A stretch of DNA of 61,955 nucleotides from Acidimicrobiia bacterium (lineage in GTDB: Bacteria > Actinomycetota > Acidimicrobiia > Acidimicrobiales > Acidimicrobilacustridaceae): NCBI GenBank assembly GCA_020832495.1, contig JAFIEP010000010.1, forward strand, positions 1-61,955, in the 5' to 3' direction. Within the stretch, counting starts at the first letter, position 1; every line of letters starts with the position of its first letter. Shown here one piece after another: positions 44,559 to 53,299 of the stretch. Below the pieces are notes generated by a model, which worked only from the letters and a program-made list of their open reading frames with translations, was not told the origin of the DNA and searched no databases. The position numbers and the translations under genes are program-made.

Positions 44559-44569
44559 TAGTGTAGGGA
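44559..44569. promoter_or_regulatory. Nearly fused divergent -10 elements TAGTGTA
   Basis: Plus-strand TAGTGT (44559-44564) is 9 bases before the aldo/keto reductase ATG; TAGGGA (44564-44569) is 4 bases before it. Minus-strand TACACT (44560-44565) is 7 bases before the Gfo/Idh GTG. Five base pairs are shared, so only one direction can fire at once. Confidence 0.5.
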
Positions 44570-44573
44570 TCCG

Positions 44574-45503
44574 ATGACGCCCACGAGCCCACCGCCGTCG
44601 CTGGTCGACCCCGCTCCACGCTCGCTCGGGCCGCTGGGCGAGATCGGCCCGCTGGGTTTCGGCTGTTGGCGCTTCACCCACGACGACATCGGCCGGGCCG
44701 GGGCCCTCCTCGACGCGGCACTCGATGCCGGCATGACGCTGGTCGACACCGCCGACGTCTACGGCCTCGACTGGGGTGGCACCGGCTTCGGCAGCGTCGA
44801 GTCGCTCCTCGGGGCTGTCCTGGCCGACGACCCCACGCGCCGCGACCGGATGGTCCTGGCCACCAAGGGCGGGATTCGCCCGCCGGTCCCCTACGACTCG
44901 AGCGCCGCCTGGCTCCGCACGGCGTGCGAGGACTCGCTCCGACGACTGCAGGTGGACCACGTCGAGCTGTACCAGATCCACCGCGCGGATCTCTTCACCC
45001 ACCCCGCCGAGGTGGCCGACACGCTCGCCGACCTCATCGAGCGAGAACTGATCGAGGCCGTCGGGGTCAGCAACCACACGCCGGCACAGCACCGCGCCCT
45101 GGCGGCACACCTCGAGGTTCGCGGGGTCCCCCTCGTCAGCACCCAGCCCGAGTACTCCGCAGCGGTGCTCGACCCCCTGCGCGACGGCACCTTCGACCTG
45201 GCCGCCGAAGCCGACCTCGTGCCCCTGGTGTGGAGCCCCCTGGCCGGCGGCCGGCTGGCCACGGGTGATGGCATCTCGCCCAACCTGGTGGAGGTGCTCG
45301 ACGACCTGGCCGCACGCGAAGATGTCGACCGGGCCACGGTGGCACTGGCCTTCGCCCTGGCCCATCCGGCGCGCCCGGTGGCGCTGGTGGGCAGCCAACG
45401 GCCCGAACGACTCACCGCTGCGGTCGAGGCCCTCTCGGTTCACCTCGACCGCAGCGACGTCTACCGCATCGTCGTCGCCAGCGAAGGAGTACCCCTTCCA
45501 TGA
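44574..45503 (+). CDS. Aldo/keto reductase
   Basis: A 309-residue AKR. The catalytic tetrad can be placed: Asp in LVDTADVYG, the Tyr in the same motif, Lys in VLATKGG and His in YQIHRAD. The C-terminal half (GVSNHTPAQHRAL and WSPLAGGRLA) fits the L-fucose-dehydrogenase-like group of AKRs. It reduces or oxidises a carbonyl of a sugar with NAD(P)H. Its ATGA junction overlaps the next gene by four bases, forming an operon. Confidence 0.9.
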   Translation: MTPTSPPPSLVDPAPRSLGPLGEIGPLGFGCWRFTHDDIGRAGALLDAALDAGMTLVDTADVYGLDWGGTGFGSVESLLGAVLADDPTRRDRMVLATKGGIRPPVPYDSSAAWLRTACEDSLRRLQVDHVELYQIHRADLFTHPAEVADTLADLIERELIEAVGVSNHTPAQHRALAAHLEVRGVPLVSTQPEYSAAVLDPLRDGTFDLAAEADLVPLVWSPLAGGRLATGDGISPNLVEVLDDLAAREDVDRATVALAFALAHPARPVALVGSQRPERLTAAVEALSVHLDRSDVYRIVVASEGVPLP

Positions 45504-46564
45504 CCGTCGAAGTCTCGTGGTTCTCCGCACTGTGTGACGACGACTACCGCTGGCTGGGGGTGGCCGATCCGGCGCTGCGCTCGAGTTGGCCGCACTGTCG
45601 TGACATCGTGACCGCCGCCGAGCGCAACGGCTTCGACAACATCCTGCTGCCCTCCGGCTACGCCCTCGGTATCGACTCGGTGGCCTTCGCCGGGGGCATG
45701 GCCGCTCTCCTCGAGCGGTTGCACCTGCTGGTGGCCGTGCGATGTGGCGAGCTGGTCGTGCCACAGCTCGCACGACAGTTGGCCACGCTCGACCAGATGC
45801 TCGGCGGCCGCCTCACGGTCAACATCATCTCGAGCGACCTTCCCGGTGAGTCCCTACCGTCGGAACCCCGCTACCGACGCACGATCGAGGTGATGGGTGC
45901 CCTGCGCGCCCTCCTCGACGGCCAGCCCGTCGAGATCGACGGTGAGTTCCTCGAGCTCTCCGTCGAGCCGCCCCGAGTGCGGACGGTGAGCGGCACCTGT
46001 CCGCCTCTCTACTTCGGCGGCATGTCGGAACCCGCCCGGGACACCGCCGCGGCGGGCGCCGACGTCTACCTGATGTGGCCCGACGTGCTGCCGGCCGTGC
46101 GGGACCTCATGGACGACCTCCGCACCCGCGCCGAGCGGGTGGGGCGGACGCTGCGCTTCGGCTACCGCGCCCACGTCATCGTGCGGGAGACCGAATCGGA
46201 GGCCCGCGCTGCGGCAGCCGAGTTGGTGAGCCGGCTCGATGACGCCGAGGGGCGTCGCATCCGCGAGCGGTCGCTCGACTCGGGCTCTGCCGGCGTCGCC
46301 CGCCAGGCGGAACTGCGCGACGATGCCGACGACGATGGCTTCGTGGAGGACCACCTGTGGACCGGGGTGGGCCGAGCCCGCTCCGGCTGTGGCGCGGCAA
46401 TCGTGGGCGATCCCGACCAGGTGCTGGCCAAACTGCGTGCCTACGAGCAGGCCGGCATCGAGGCCTTCATCCTCTCGGGCTACCCCCATCGGGAGGAGTG
46501 CGACCTGTTCGGCCGCTACGTCCTCCCCCGCCTCGACCACGCCCCGTTGAAGCCCCGGATCTGA
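45500..46564 (+). CDS. LLM-class flavin-dependent oxidoreductase
   Basis: A 354-residue luciferase-like monooxygenase of the alkanesulfonate monooxygenase (SsuD-like) group: TIM-barrel with DNILLPSGYALGIDS, LVAVRCGELVVPQLARQLAT, GGRLTVNIISSDLPGE and the YFGGMSE region. FMNH2 is the cosubstrate, usually supplied by a partner reductase; none is in the operon. The substrate is unknown, perhaps a sulfonate or sugar-derived compound. It overlaps the AKR gene by ATGA. Tandem CTGACC repeats start at its stop codon. Confidence 0.9.
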   Translation: MTVEVSWFSALCDDDYRWLGVADPALRSSWPHCRDIVTAAERNGFDNILLPSGYALGIDSVAFAGGMAALLERLHLLVAVRCGELVVPQLARQLATLDQMLGGRLTVNIISSDLPGESLPSEPRYRRTIEVMGALRALLDGQPVEIDGEFLELSVEPPRVRTVSGTCPPLYFGGMSEPARDTAAAGADVYLMWPDVLPAVRDLMDDLRTRAERVGRTLRFGYRAHVIVRETESEARAAAAELVSRLDDAEGRRIRERSLDSGSAGVARQAELRDDADDDGFVEDHLWTGVGRARSGCGAAIVGDPDQVLAKLRAYEQAGIEAFILSGYPHREECDLFGRYVLPRLDHAPLKPRI

Positions 46565-46757
46565 CCCCGAACCGGGTGACCGCCGACCGACTGACCGCCG
46601 ACCGGCTGACCGCCGACCTGCTGACCGCCGACCTGCTGACCGGCAACCGGCTGACCGACACATCGACTGACCGGCACATCGGCTGACCGGTACATCGGCT
46701 GACCGGCGAGCCGGCTGACCGGCAACCGGCAACCGGCAACCGGCAACCGGCGGCGAT
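46565..46757. repeat. 15/16-bp tandem repeats beginning CTGACC, about ten units
   Basis: Units such as CTGACCGCCGACCTG and CTGACCGGCACATCGG run from the stop of the flavin enzyme gene to that of the convergent PhoD gene, ending in four 7-bp GGCAACC/CGGCAAC copies. Nearly every unit contains a TGA triplet. Confidence 0.88.
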
Positions 46758-46760
46758 CGC

Positions 46761-48287
46761 TCAGCAGGCGGCGCCCCCACCGGCCGGGGCGGCCGGGCCG
46801 GCCACACGGTGCAATTCGAAACCGGTGAACACCGCCGAGGTCGGCTCGGTGACCGTCTCCACGTAGCGCCAACGTGCGTCGAGGGCGTCGGGGGTCAAGC
46901 GGCACGTGACGTAGCCCCGGTTGGTGCCGTTGGCGTGGTGCACGTACGGACGCTGCATCATGAGGTTCTCCCACAGCGGTGCGGCGTCGGGGTTGAAGTT
47001 CGACGAGATCGACGGTGTGAGCAACTCGGTGGCCACGACGGGCGTGGTGGGGTCCTGCACCTGCTGGTGCAGGTCAGCAGCGAAGGCGGCGTGCAGGTCA
47101 CCGCTCAGCACCACGGGGTTGGCCACGTCCTCGGAGGCGAACAGGTCCAGCAGGCGTTGACGAGCCAGCGGATAGCCGTCCCACTGGTCGTGATTCACCG
47201 CCGTGCCGATCTGCATGTCACCGAACACCACCTGTTGCGCCAGCACGTTCCAACGAGCCTCTGACGACAACAACCCGTCGGTCAACCACGCCTCCTGGGC
47301 GTCACCCAGCATGGTGAGCTCCGGGTCGAAGTTGTCGTCGCACAGCGGCGCTCCGCCGTCGCCGCACGGCTGGTTCGATCGATACTGACGCGTGTCGAGC
47401 ACCCACAGGTCGGCCAGGCGTCCCCACCGCAGGCGCCGGTGGATGGGCAGGTCCGGTCCGGTCGGCGGCGGTAGGCGGGTGGCTTGGTTCTCCCACCAGG
47501 CCCGGTAGGCAGCCGCTCGGCGAGGTAGGAAGGTGGCCGGGTCGTTGCCGTGCTTGTCGAGGTCGGCGGCGTAGTTGTCCTCCACCTCGTGGTCGTCCCA
47601 GGTGACCACCCACGGGAACGCGGCGTGTGCCGCCTGCAGGTCGGGGTCCGACCGGTAGAGGGCGTAGCGGGCCCGGTAGTCCTCGAGCGTGGTGGCCACG
47701 CCGGGCGTAGGCCGAACCGGGCCCTGGCCGCTGCTCTCGTAGATGTAGTCGCCGACGTGGAAGACCAGGTCGAGGTCCTCGTTCGCCAGGTTGGCGTGCG
47801 CCGTGTAGTAGCCGTGGCGGTAGTTCTGGCAGGTGGCCAGGCCGAAGCGGAGTTGGCCAGGTACGCAGTCGACGGCCGGAGCGGTTCGGGTCCGCCCGAC
47901 GGGACTGACCCAGTCCCCGACCGAGAAGCGGTACCAGTACCAGCGGTCGGGCTCCAGCCCGCGCAGGTCCTTGTGGATGGCGTAGCCCCGGTCGGGGCGG
48001 GCCAGGGCACCGGTCCGGTTGATGACCTCGTCGAAGTCGGGGTCGGTGGCCACCTCCCACAGCACGCTGATCGGCTCGTTCGGCAGGCCGCCACCGCCGA
48101 TGGGGTCAGGGGCCAACCGGGTCCACAACACCACCCCGTCGGGCAACGGGTCGCCGCTGCCGACCCCCAGAGTGAACGGGTAGGCCGAGATGCCCTGGGC
48201 GTCGGGTACCGCACACTCCCGCAGGGTGGGGAGCACGGCAAACGCGGCCAGGCCACCCAGGAAGCTGCGTCGGGTCATGGTGAACAC
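46761..48287 (-). CDS. phoD: PhoD-type alkaline phosphatase, Tat-exported
   Basis: A 508-residue phosphodiesterase/phosphatase. The N-terminus MTRRSFLGGLAAFAVL is a Tat signal. HVGDYIYE, WDDHEVEDNY and LSGDLHAAF carry the metal ligands for the Fe3+/Ca2+ centre of PhoD enzymes. The fold ends with AVFTGFELHRV. It releases phosphate from phosphodiesters outside the membrane. GTG 48287 has GGAGG 5 bases upstream and adds three residues (MFT) to ATG 48278. Last of three minus genes after the fumarase, across a repeat. Confidence 0.9.
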   Translation of the reverse strand: MFTMTRRSFLGGLAAFAVLPTLRECAVPDAQGISAYPFTLGVGSGDPLPDGVVLWTRLAPDPIGGGGLPNEPISVLWEVATDPDFDEVINRTGALARPDRGYAIHKDLRGLEPDRWYWYRFSVGDWVSPVGRTRTAPAVDCVPGQLRFGLATCQNYRHGYYTAHANLANEDLDLVFHVGDYIYESSGQGPVRPTPGVATTLEDYRARYALYRSDPDLQAAHAAFPWVVTWDDHEVEDNYAADLDKHGNDPATFLPRRAAAYRAWWENQATRLPPPTGPDLPIHRRLRWGRLADLWVLDTRQYRSNQPCGDGGAPLCDDNFDPELTMLGDAQEAWLTDGLLSSEARWNVLAQQVVFGDMQIGTAVNHDQWDGYPLARQRLLDLFASEDVANPVVLSGDLHAAFAADLHQQVQDPTTPVVATELLTPSISSNFNPDAAPLWENLMMQRPYVHHANGTNRGYVTCRLTPDALDARWRYVETVTEPTSAVFTGFELHRVAGPAAPAGGGAAC

Positions 48288-48337
48288 GGCAACCTCCGCC
48301 GGGAGTGGGAGGATCGAGCAGCGCCGAGACCGCGTGG

Positions 48338-48409
48338 GCCTGTAGCGAAGCCGACGCCTGTAGTGAAGCCGACGCCAGTAGTGAAGTCGACGCCAGTAGT
48401 GAAGCCGAT
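48338..48409. repeat. 18-bp tandem repeat, 4 copies, after the fumarase gene
   Basis: Four copies of GCCAGTAGTGAAGCCGAC-like units lie between the fumarase stop and the PhoD start. The unit is a multiple of three and on the minus strand would code for GVGFTT in readthrough. Confidence 0.88.
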
Positions 48410-48414
48410 GCCGG

Positions 48415-50061
48415 TCAGCTGCGCAACGCAACCGGACGTGACGTCTCGGCAAAGAAGTCGTTGCCCTTGTCGTCCACCACGATGAACGCCGGGAAATCCT
48501 CGACCTCGATCTTCCAGATGGCTTCCATCCCCAACTCGGGGTACTCGAGCACCTCCACCGATCGGATGCACTCCTGGGCCAGACGAGCGGCCGGTCCACC
48601 CACCGAACCGAGGTAGAACCCACCGTGGCGGTGACAGGCATCCGTGACGGCCTTGGAGCGGTTGCCCTTGGCCACCATCACGTGGCTGCCGCCGGCAGCC
48701 ATGAAACGATCCACGTAGGAGTCCATGCGGCCCGCCGTCGTCGGCCCGAACGAACCCGAGGCGTACCCGTCGGGGGTCTTGGCCGGCCCGGCGTAGTAGA
48801 TGGCGTGGTCCCGCACATAAGCCGGGAGCTCCTCGCCCCGGTCGAGCCGCTCGGCCAGCTTCGAGTGCGCGATGTCGCGGGCCACCACCATCGGTCCCGA
48901 CAGGGCCAGGCGGGTCTTCACCGGATGGCGTGACAGCTCCTCGCGGATCTCGGCCATCGGACGATTGAGGTCGATGTGCACCACGACGTCATCGAGATCA
49001 TCATCGGTGATCTCGGGGAGATAGTGCGCCGGATCGCGCTCCAACTGCTCGAGGAACACGCCCTCGGCGGTGATCTTGCCCAAGGCCTGGCGGTCCGCCG
49101 AGCAGGACACGGCAATGGCCACCGGGCACGACGCACCGTGGCGGGGCAGGCGGACGACACGCACGTCGTGGCAGAAGTACTTGCCCCCGAACTGGGCGCC
49201 GATCCCGAACGCCCGGGTGAGCTCGAGCACCTCGGCCTCGAGGTCGAGGTCCCGGAAACCGTGCCCGGCGGTGCTGCCCGTGGTGGGCAGCCCGTCGAGG
49301 TAGCGGGCGCTGGCCAACTTGGCGGTCTCGAGTGCGAACTCCGCCGAGGTGCCGCCGACCACCACCGCCAGGTGGTACGGCGGGCAGGCGGACGTACCGA
49401 GCAACCGCAGCTTCTCGTCGAGGAAGGACATGAGCCGGGTGGGGTTGAGCAGTGCCTTGGTCTCCTGGAAGAGGAACGACTTGTTGGCCGACCCACCACC
49501 CTTGGCCATGAACAGGAACGAATAGGTGTCGCCGTCGACGGCAGCGATCTTTATCTCGGCCGGGAGGTTGGTGGCGGTGTTCGTCTCCTCCCAGAAGGTG
49601 AGCGGCGCCATCTGGCTGTAGCGCAGGTTGGCGTCGCGGTACGTCTCGAAGATGCCGAGCGACAGTGCGTCGGCATCACCTCCGCCGGTGAGCACGAGCT
49701 CGCCCTTCTTGCCTTTCACGATGGCCGTCCCCGTGTCCTGACACATCGGCAGGACACCACCGGCGGAGATGCAGGCGTTGCGCAGCAGGTCGAGCGCGAC
49801 GAAGCGGTCGTTGCCCGATGCCTCGGGGTCGTCGAGGATGGCACGCAGCTGCGCCAGGTGGCCCGGACGCAGCAGGTGGGCGATGTCCCACATGGCCTGG
49901 CGGGCCAGCAGCGTCAGTGCCCCGGGTTCCACCTCGAGGAACTGTCGACCGGCGGCTTCGACGGTACGCACACCCTCGGTGGTGAGGCAGCGGTACTCCA
50001 CCTCGGGGCTCGTGATCGGCAGGAGTTCGACGGGATCGGGCAACTCGCTCAGATCGCTCAC
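48415..50061 (-). CDS. fumA: Fumarate hydratase, class I
   Basis: A 548-residue oxygen-sensitive iron-sulfur fumarase of the FumA/FumB single-polypeptide type, in the TCA cycle. [19 protein letters not shown] and VSCSADRQ supply the Cys ligands of the [4Fe-4S] cluster, and the C-terminal part ends with [18 protein letters not shown]. Class I fumarases often occur with class II in actinobacteria; no class II gene is here. GTG 50061 overlaps the stop of the DUF2510 gene by four bases, so translation is coupled. Confidence 0.92.
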   Translation of the reverse strand: MSDLSELPDPVELLPITSPEVEYRCLTTEGVRTVEAAGRQFLEVEPGALTLLARQAMWDIAHLLRPGHLAQLRAILDDPEASGNDRFVALDLLRNACISAGGVLPMCQDTGTAIVKGKKGELVLTGGGDADALSLGIFETYRDANLRYSQMAPLTFWEETNTATNLPAEIKIAAVDGDTYSFLFMAKGGGSANKSFLFQETKALLNPTRLMSFLDEKLRLLGTSACPPYHLAVVVGGTSAEFALETAKLASARYLDGLPTTGSTAGHGFRDLDLEAEVLELTRAFGIGAQFGGKYFCHDVRVVRLPRHGASCPVAIAVSCSADRQALGKITAEGVFLEQLERDPAHYLPEITDDDLDDVVVHIDLNRPMAEIREELSRHPVKTRLALSGPMVVARDIAHSKLAERLDRGEELPAYVRDHAIYYAGPAKTPDGYASGSFGPTTAGRMDSYVDRFMAAGGSHVMVAKGNRSKAVTDACHRHGGFYLGSVGGPAARLAQECIRSVEVLEYPELGMEAIWKIEVEDFPAFIVVDDKGNDFFAETSRPVALRS

Positions 50062-50828
50062 GGCGCCTGCTCCTCCTCGACCGTGGTGGGAGGCGGCTCG
50101 GTCGTCGTCGGCGCCTCGGTGGTGGTCGTCGTGGGCGCCTGTGTGGTGGTGGTGGTCGGCGCCTGGGTGGTCGTGGTGGTGGGCGCCTCGGTGGTTGTCG
50201 TGGTCGGCGCCTCGGTGGTGGTGGTCGTGGTCGTCTCTGTGGTCGTCGTCGTGTCGGACGGATCGTCGTCATCGTCGGTGCCGGTCAGCACCAGGTACGT
50301 GCCCACTGCCGCCACTGCCGCAACCAACACCACGATCAGTGCTACCAGCGCGCCGTTCCCGCGCTTCTCCGGCGCGGCGCCGGCTACGGCGGGCGCCGTG
50401 CGGCGGGTCCACTCCCGACCGTCCCAGTAGCGAACCTGTTCGACGTCGTCGGGGTCCGGATACCAGTTCGGCGCCGGATTGTCGCCAGCCGGTCGAGCCT
50501 TGCGCGTCCACCCCTTGCCGTCCCACCAGCGCATGAGCGATCCCCGTTCGGGATCCGGATACCACCCCGACGACGGGTTGATCCCTTCGGGGCGTGCGCT
50601 CTCGGTCCACGCCGTGCCGTCCCACCAGCGGACCAGACCGGCCTGGGTCGGATGGGCGTACCACCCGGCGTCGCCGCCTCCGATGGGGCGGGTCCGGTCG
50701 ACGAAGCGCTGACCGTCCCACCACCGCTCGAGTCCTGGCCTCCCGTGCGGGTCGCGATACCACCCGGCCTGGCCGGCCGCCGGTGCTGCACCGGCCGCGC
50801 CGGACGGTTGCGTGGGGTCGTCAGTCAC
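50058..50828 (-). CDS. Four-repeat DUF2510 membrane protein with Thr-rich tail
   Basis: A 256-residue protein. Four DUF2510 repeats, each GWYxDPxxxxxxRWWDGxxWT-like, start near residues 22, 54, 87 and 121. A membrane helix ([22 protein letters not shown]) follows, and then a Thr-rich tail of five APTTTTTE/Q octads, probably outside and perhaps glycosylated. DUF2510 occurs in actinobacterial membrane and secretion-related proteins; activity is unknown. GTG 50828 has GAGGAGG upstream. The stop overlaps the fumarase start (GTGA), an odd partner. Confidence 0.88.
   Translation of the reverse strand: MTDDPTQPSGAAGAAPAAGQAGWYRDPHGRPGLERWWDGQRFVDRTRPIGGGDAGWYAHPTQAGLVRWWDGTAWTESARPEGINPSSGWYPDPERGSLMRWWDGKGWTRKARPAGDNPAPNWYPDPDDVEQVRYWDGREWTRRTAPAVAGAAPEKRGNGALVALIVVLVAAVAAVGTYLVLTGTDDDDDPSDTTTTTETTTTTTTEAPTTTTTEAPTTTTTQAPTTTTTQAPTTTTTEAPTTTEPPPTTVEEEQAP
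50090..50255 (-). repeat. In-frame 24-bp repeat encoding APTTTTTE/Q
   Basis: About five copies of an octapeptide unit of Ala-Pro and five Thr plus Glu or Gln in the tail of the DUF2510 protein. Confidence 0.8.
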
Positions 50829-50883
50829 GTGAACCTCCTCGTCAGCACGAGTGTGCCAGGCCGCAGGGCGATGCGGTCGTCGC

Positions 50884-51309
50884 TCACACCACGGCGGCGT
50901 CGAGAATGCCGTCGACCAGGGTTCGAGCGCCCTCGCGCACCTCGGTCCGCCGGATGGCCAAGCCGCCGAACACCGACCCACCGGCCTCGGTGACCAAGCG
51001 GTCGAGCTTGCCCAGCGTCTTGCCGGGGGTGATGGCGTAGGTGCAGTACACCGCGCAGCGCTTGCCCTCGAGCGACGGCAGCGACTCGCGTAGGCGGCGA
51101 GCCCGGCCCGGGCGCTGCCCGACGACGAGCGCGCCGTCGGTCCAGGACCCCACGACGACGACGTCGGCAGCGGCCACCGCATCGGCGTCGACACCGACGA
51201 TGGGGAAGGTGCGGCACGGCACGCGGTGGGAGAAGAACTCATCAGCCATGGCCAACGCCGCCGCGCGGGTGGTGCCGGTCAGGCTCTCGTAGACGATCAC
51301 GACCTCCAT
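50884..51309 (-). CDS. Flavodoxin-domain protein
   Basis: A 141-residue flavodoxin-like protein: VIVYESLTGTTRAAALAMADE is the FMN phosphate-binding loop and VVVGSWTDGALV the second contact. Cys in AVYCTYAI is in the position of the core strand. Such proteins carry electrons or act as small quinone reductases. A -10-like TAGACC stands 9 bases before the ATG. It is 55 bases upstream of the DUF2510 gene on the same strand and may be cotranscribed. Confidence 0.85.
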   Translation of the reverse strand: MEVVIVYESLTGTTRAAALAMADEFFSHRVPCRTFPIVGVDADAVAAADVVVVGSWTDGALVVGQRPGRARRLRESLPSLEGKRCAVYCTYAITPGKTLGKLDRLVTEAGGSVFGGLAIRRTEVREGARTLVDGILDAAVV

Positions 51310-51409
51310 GCGTTCAATGGTCTAGCAGGAACGAGGCGGTCGTCGACAGACCTGGAGATCAAGTCGACGATCATCGTCCGTTCATGGCGATCACGGTGTG
51401 GCACCGGGC

Positions 51410-53262
51410 TCAGCGGCCCGTGGTCGACAGCCACTGGGCCATGGTGGCGGCGCCGAACAGCTGTCGCCGAGCCCGATTCGTGAGCTGCTCATAGTCGGCC
51501 AGGGCTCCTTCGACGACGGAACGGTCGAGCACCTCCCACAGTTCGGGAGCGGCACCGCTCAACACGTCGTCCACCACCAGCCGCCGATGATCCCCGCCGG
51601 CGCGGTTCAAGAACGAGCCGAACGAACCGCCGGCGGGGTCGACCGGCCCCGAACGCCGCGCCGGAGGCACCGACACGCCCTTCTCCGACAGGGGCGTTGC
51701 GCTCCCACGATCACCGGTCTTCCACCCACCTGAGGCCAATCGGTGATCGAGCAACCAAGGGTCGACCTCAGCGAGGATCCGCTCGAACAGGACCTCCCGT
51801 CGTCGCCGGTCCCCACCGAGGGCCCACCCCGTCTGCACCAGGCAGTGTGAGGCGAACGGCAGCGCCCGCCGGTCATATTCGAGTTCTTCGAGGAGCCCGA
51901 ACATGTGCCGAGACGAGTTCGACTGCACCATCAGGTCGACGCGGTCCTCGAGAGTGACGACGCTCGGCGTGACCACTTCGAGTTCCTCCCACAGCTCCTG
52001 TCGCAGCACCCGAGCGACGTCCGGTCGCACCGCGCCCAGCACATCCGCGGTGAGTCGATCGATCCACAGCTCGAGGTCGGCAGTACTCAGCAGGCGCTCG
52101 TCGCTACGCAGCTTGGAGCGGATCAGGTAGCCGTCCGGGCCCGACACGCGGACCTCTGGTGGGCGTGCCAACGGCCCCTTGAGCAGCCATGCGTTCCGCA
52201 TCCCACCCGAGTCCTCGACGAAGCGGACGAAACGCTCGCCGTAGGTATGTCGGTGCCGACCCATGTTCGCTCGGTGCCGGTGGGTGAGCCCGAAGCGCGA
52301 CGCCAGCTCGCCAGCGACCACGACATCGGGCAGCCCCGCCGGTCCGACGGTCTGGTACGCGAACTGGTCGGCAATCCCCTCACCCAGCGCCACCGCCAAC
52401 AACAATCTCGAGTCCTTGCCTCCGGTCAGATCGGCGGCGACCTGGTGTTGCGACGGACCCTCGACGAGGTGGGCCAGGGAACCAGCGGCGTGCAGTTCGT
52501 CAGCCAACTCTGCACGGGCCAGCGCAGCCAGCTCGTCCTCGGACGCTCCGGACAACCCCTCGTCGGGTTCCCAGGGCGGCCGTGGGCGCTCGATCCTCGG
52601 GCGGGCCCCAGGGGGAATCGATACGTGCTCGCCCGGCCGAGAAGGCGCACACCTTCGAAACCGGTCCGTCTACCCACGCGGAAGTTCGCCGCAGCGTTCC
52701 ACAGCACACCGAGTACGTCGCGTCGAGGCGTCTGCCCTATCGGGGCGACCGCCGCGGCAGCCAATGATGCCCTGCTGGCCACGGCCGTCACCCCATCAGC
52801 CTCAGCAACGTAGAGGAAACGCAGACCGAGCGGGTCGGCCGCGATGAACCCCTCGCCTCGGCCCGTCAGGTGGGCTACGGCGTACGTGCCGCGCAGTCGT
52901 TCGCCCACGTCGCCAGCCGACGGGCCCGCCATCACGTCGCGCAACTCACCGGACAGCAATCCCCGCACCATCGTCGCCCAGGCGGCCTCGGGTTCCCAGG
53001 GATGACCAACCCTGCGGAGACTGCCCACCGCCACCGTGAGCGCAGGGTCTGCGACCACCCACCGCCGCGGGGCCTCAGGGTGGTCGACCGGCTCGTCCTG
53101 CCACACACCCGCCACGACCCGGCCCGTCTCGCTGGTCCAGGAGATGTGAGCCCTGGCGGCGAAGCCCAACCCGCTCGGCGCCGGGTCGGTCACCGCCTGT
53201 CGCCGGTGCTCTGCGACAGCACGCTCTCCGTGGGCGATGATGACCAGGAAGGCAGCACGCAC
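51410..53262 (-). pseudogene. Asparagine-synthetase-like gene with a frame disruption
   Basis: Two frames together make a 600-residue AsnB-like protein. The first frame (from GTG 53262) encodes a class II glutaminase-fold domain (AGDVGERLRGTYAVAHLTGRG, GLRFLYVAEA). It lacks the catalytic Cys2, as in lasso cyclases and beta-lactam synthetases. Downstream, from about 52600, the reading frame must change by -1 (one base missing) to continue as RPRIERPRPPWEPDEG and the ATP-binding PP-loop ADLTGGKDSR, ending at 51410. The break lies in GC-rich runs near 52600-52617. Gene decay, sequencing error or recoding are all possible; none can be excluded. Confidence 0.75.
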
Positions 53263-53274
53263 CCGGAGAGTCTC
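53263..53274 (-). promoter_or_regulatory. Start-proximal -10 GAGACT
   Basis: Minus-strand GAGACT ends 6 bases before GTG 53262 of the asparagine-synthetase-like gene, at the usual distance but a weak match. Confidence 0.3.
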
Positions 53275-53299
53275 GCAGACGCCCTTGTCAGGAGGCACG

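Noticed and set aside
44553-45773. Upstream extension of the Gfo/Idh frame over the AKR gene
   Set aside because: The 407 extra codons are the antisense of the aldo/keto reductase and carry no domain.
52595-52620. Canonical programmed -1 frameshift site in the asparagine-synthetase-like gene
   Set aside because: The bases do not form an X-XXY-YYZ heptamer in the first frame; recoding is possible but not supported by a known motif.
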